From: Chloroflexota bacterium
GTDB taxonomy: Bacteria; Chloroflexota; Anaerolineae; DTPP01
Direction of reading: 5' to 3'
Length of the DNA stretch: 6,759 bases
Assembly (NCBI GenBank): GCA_012514615.1
Contig: JAAYZY010000266.1
Location: forward strand, 1 to 6,759
The notes under the pieces are model-generated. The model searched no databases. It was not told the origin of the DNA and was given only the letters and a program-made list of their open reading frames with translations. A program made the position numbers and the translations under genes. Below are positions 4,740 through 6,759 of the stretch, in pieces; position 1 is the stretch's first letter; every line of letters starts with the position of its first letter.

Positions 4740-6759
4740 GGGACATTCAGCCCAAGACCACACCCATGCGCCAACAATACCTGGAGATCAAGCGACAGTA
4801 TCCCGATACTGTCGTCCTCTTCCGCTTGGGGGACTTCTACGAGACCTTCGACGACGACGCTAAGCTGGTCTCCCAGGTCTGCGACGTGGTGCTCACGTCG
4901 CGCCCGGTGGGCAACGACCAGCGGGTGCCGCTGGCCGGCGTGCCGTACCATGCCGTGGATGGCTACCTGGCCAAGCTCATCGAGGCCGGCCTCAAGGTGG
5001 CCATCGTGGAGCAGATGGGGGAGGTGCCGGCGCGAGGGCTGGTTGAGCGGGAGGTGGTGCGGGTGGTGACGCCCGGCACCGTGCTGGAGCCGGCCCTGCT
5101 GCCGGAGAAGCGCAACAACTACCTCATGGCGGTGGCGTGCCGCGGTGGGCGCGCCGGCCTGGCCTACGTGGATGTCAGCACCGGCGAGTTCGCCGTCTCG
5201 GAGCACGAGGGGCCCGACTGGCAGGATTGGGTGCGTGGTGAGGCGCGCCGGCTGGAGCCGGCCGAACTGCTGGCCGCAGAAGCGGAACTGTGGCGTGAGA
5301 CCCTGGCCCCCAACGGCGACCAGCCCCTGCTGATCTCCGGGCTGCCTGCTTGGCAGTTCGATCTGGACCAGGCCGGTGATGCCTTGCGTCGGCAGTTCGG
5401 GGTGGCCAGCCTGGACGGCTTTGGCCTGGAAGGGAAGCCGCTGGCCGTGCAGGCCGCCGGGGCGCTGGTGCGTTACCTTCAGGAGACCCAGAAGGGGATG
5501 CTCACCCGCCTGAGCCCGCCCCGGGTCTACGAGACCACCGAGTTCATGCTGCTGGACCCGGCCACCCGCCGCAACCTGGAGCTGGTGGAGACGATCCGCA
5601 GCCGTGATGTAGCTGGCTCTCTGCTGGGTGTGCTGGACCAGACCTACACGCCCATGGGCGGCCGCCTGCTGCGCAAGCGGCTACTGCAACCCCTGCTGGA
5701 CCTGCCGGAGCTGGAGCGGCGTTTGGACGCGCTGGAGGCGCTGCACGGCGATACGCCGCTGCGCTTGCAGCTGGCCCAGCACCTGAAGGGCCTGGGCGAC
5801 CTGGAGCGCCTGGCCCAACGGGTGGCCAGCGGCGCTGCCGGCCCGCGAGACCTGCTGGGCGTGCGCCGCGCCTTGGAGGCAGCGCCGGCCGTGCTCACCG
5901 CGCTGGAAGAGGGGCAGGCGCGGACGGAGGGCGGGCTGGCCCGGGCTCTGGAGCGTCTGCGAGACCGCCTGGACCCCTGCCCGGATGTGGCCGGGTTGAT
6001 TGCCCAGGCCATCGCCGATGACGCGCCGCCGATCCCCTCGGCCGGCGGGGTCATTCGTCCGGACTTCTCGCCGGAGCTGCGGGGCGTCCGCCAGTCGGCG
6101 CAGGAAGCGCGTGACTGGGTGGCTGGGCTGGAACAGAGGGAGCGCGACCGCACCGGCATCCGCTCCCTCAAGGTGGGGTACAACAAGATCTTCGGCTACT
6201 ACCTGGAAGTGACCAAGCCCAATATTCACCTGGTGCCGCAGGACTACGTGCGCAAGCAGACGGTGGCCAACGGTGAGCGCTACATCACTCCGGAGCTGAA
6301 GGACTACGAGTCGCTCATCCTCAACGCCGAAGAGCGCATCCAAGAGCTGGAGATGGAGATCTACAAAGGGGTGCGGGCGAAGGTGGGCGAGTCTACCGAC
6401 AGGCTGCTGGGTACGGCGGCCGCCTTGGCCGAGATCGACCTCTGCGTGGCCCTGGCCGAGGCGGCGCACCGTAACCGCTACGTGCGGCCAGCCCTCAGCG
6501 ACAGCCCGCGCATCCATATCATCGGGGGCCGCCACCCGGTGGTGGAGCTGGGCCTGCGGGAGCAGCCGTTTGTGCCCAACGATACTCACCTGCTGCCGGA
6601 GGAGAGCATCCTGGTCATCACCGGCCCCAACATGAGCGGTAAGTCCACCTACCTACGGCAGGTGGCCCTCATCGTCCTCATGGCCCAGATCGGCTCGTTT
6701 GTGCCGGCCGACCGCGCCGAGATCGGGCTGGTGGACCGCATCTTCACCCGCATCGGCGC
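4715..6759 (+). CDS. mutS: DNA mismatch repair protein MutS (5' part, cut by window end)
   Basis: Mismatch-recognition ATPase; 681 of the family's usual 850-900 residues are present. Numbered from ATG 4715: TPMRQQYLEIK (16-26) and RLGDFYETF (37-45) hold the Phe-x-Glu pair (Phe41, Glu43) that wedges into mismatched DNA. VPLAGVPYHA (71-80) and KVAIVEQMGE (94-103) complete domain I. A connector domain follows, then the lever/core with LDPATRRNLEL (280-290), and the clamp with KVGYNKIFGYYLEVT (486-500). The ATPase begins with GGRHPVVE (604-611) and Walker A TGPNMSGKST (636-645). The frame breaks off after IFTRIG, before Walker B and the C-terminal dimerisation part. Start choice: ATG 4715 keeps the conserved T-P before M-x-Q-Q-Y. 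ATG 4766 would drop it. Neither has a clear Shine-Dalgarno. Divergent from the secreted-protein gene, with a 290-base gap. Confidence 0.97.
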   Translation, partial: MAPQNSRRGDIQPKTTPMRQQYLEIKRQYPDTVVLFRLGDFYETFDDDAKLVSQVCDVVLTSRPVGNDQRVPLAGVPYHAVDGYLAKLIEAGLKVAIVEQMGEVPARGLVEREVVRVVTPGTVLEPALLPEKRNNYLMAVACRGGRAGLAYVDVSTGEFAVSEHEGPDWQDWVRGEARRLEPAELLAAEAELWRETLAPNGDQPLLISGLPAWQFDLDQAGDALRRQFGVASLDGFGLEGKPLAVQAAGALVRYLQETQKGMLTRLSPPRVYETTEFMLLDPATRRNLELVETIRSRDVAGSLLGVLDQTYTPMGGRLLRKRLLQPLLDLPELERRLDALEALHGDTPLRLQLAQHLKGLGDLERLAQRVASGAAGPRDLLGVRRALEAAPAVLTALEEGQARTEGGLARALERLRDRLDPCPDVAGLIAQAIADDAPPIPSAGGVIRPDFSPELRGVRQSAQEARDWVAGLEQRERDRTGIRSLKVGYNKIFGYYLEVTKPNIHLVPQDYVRKQTVANGERYITPELKDYESLILNAEERIQELEMEIYKGVRAKVGESTDRLLGTAAALAEIDLCVALAEAAHRNRYVRPALSDSPRIHIIGGRHPVVELGLREQPFVPNDTHLLPEESILVITGPNMSGKSTYLRQVALIVLMAQIGSFVPADRAEIGLVDRIFTRIG

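Noticed and set aside
4628..5206. A 192-codon - strand frame over the mutS beginning
   Set aside because: It lies opposite highly conserved MutS domain I and has a His/Gln/Arg-rich shadow translation.
5681..6589. A 302-codon - strand frame opposite mutS
   Set aside because: It covers conserved MutS core and clamp coding sequence and shows no features of its own.

Overview
The window is GC-rich bacterial DNA. Protein content points to Chloroflexota (Anaerolineae or a related class). The strongest clue is the secreted protein built from FGYP / QxFQRAR repeats and GFGKVW repeats, a style I associate with that phylum. The stand-alone SpoIIE-type phosphatase beside a very small P-loop protein, and MutS with a TPMRQQY / RLGDFYETF start, fit the same picture. 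This placement is recalled family knowledge plus inference; no database was searched.

Left part (44-2709, + strand): three closely packed genes, probably one transcript. They are (1) a class II CCA-adding enzyme / poly(A) polymerase-type nucleotidyltransferase fused to an HD domain, (2) a SpoIIE/PP2C-like phosphatase whose start codon lies inside the end of gene 1, and (3) a 120-residue Walker-A protein resembling a minimal nucleotide kinase, starting at GTG. No promoter is visible in the 43 bases before gene 1, so the transcript probably begins upstream of the window. A 13-bp hairpin with a GAAA loop (2712-2741) closes the cluster and sits between convergent genes.

Middle part (2775-4424, - strand): one monocistronic gene for an exported protein. 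It has a signal peptide, four 89/90-residue repeats arranged A-B-A-B, and two C-terminal 85-residue repeats of another type. Its promoter is exceptional: TTGACA, 17 bp, TATAAT, both hexamers perfect, followed by a leader of about 137 nt and a good Shine-Dalgarno sequence.

Right part (4715-6759, + strand): mutS, cut by the window edge just after the Walker A region of the ATPase. It is transcribed divergently from the secreted-protein gene. Its upstream region has a TATAAT that overlaps the most likely ATG, inside a near-perfect inverted repeat, so the start and promoter need a second look.

The window does not contain an obvious new defence or mobile system: no CRISPR, IS, tRNA or rRNA was seen. 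The least-explained items are the phosphatase/P-loop pair linked to the nucleotidyltransferase, the secreted repeat protein with its strong promoter, and the mutS start region.
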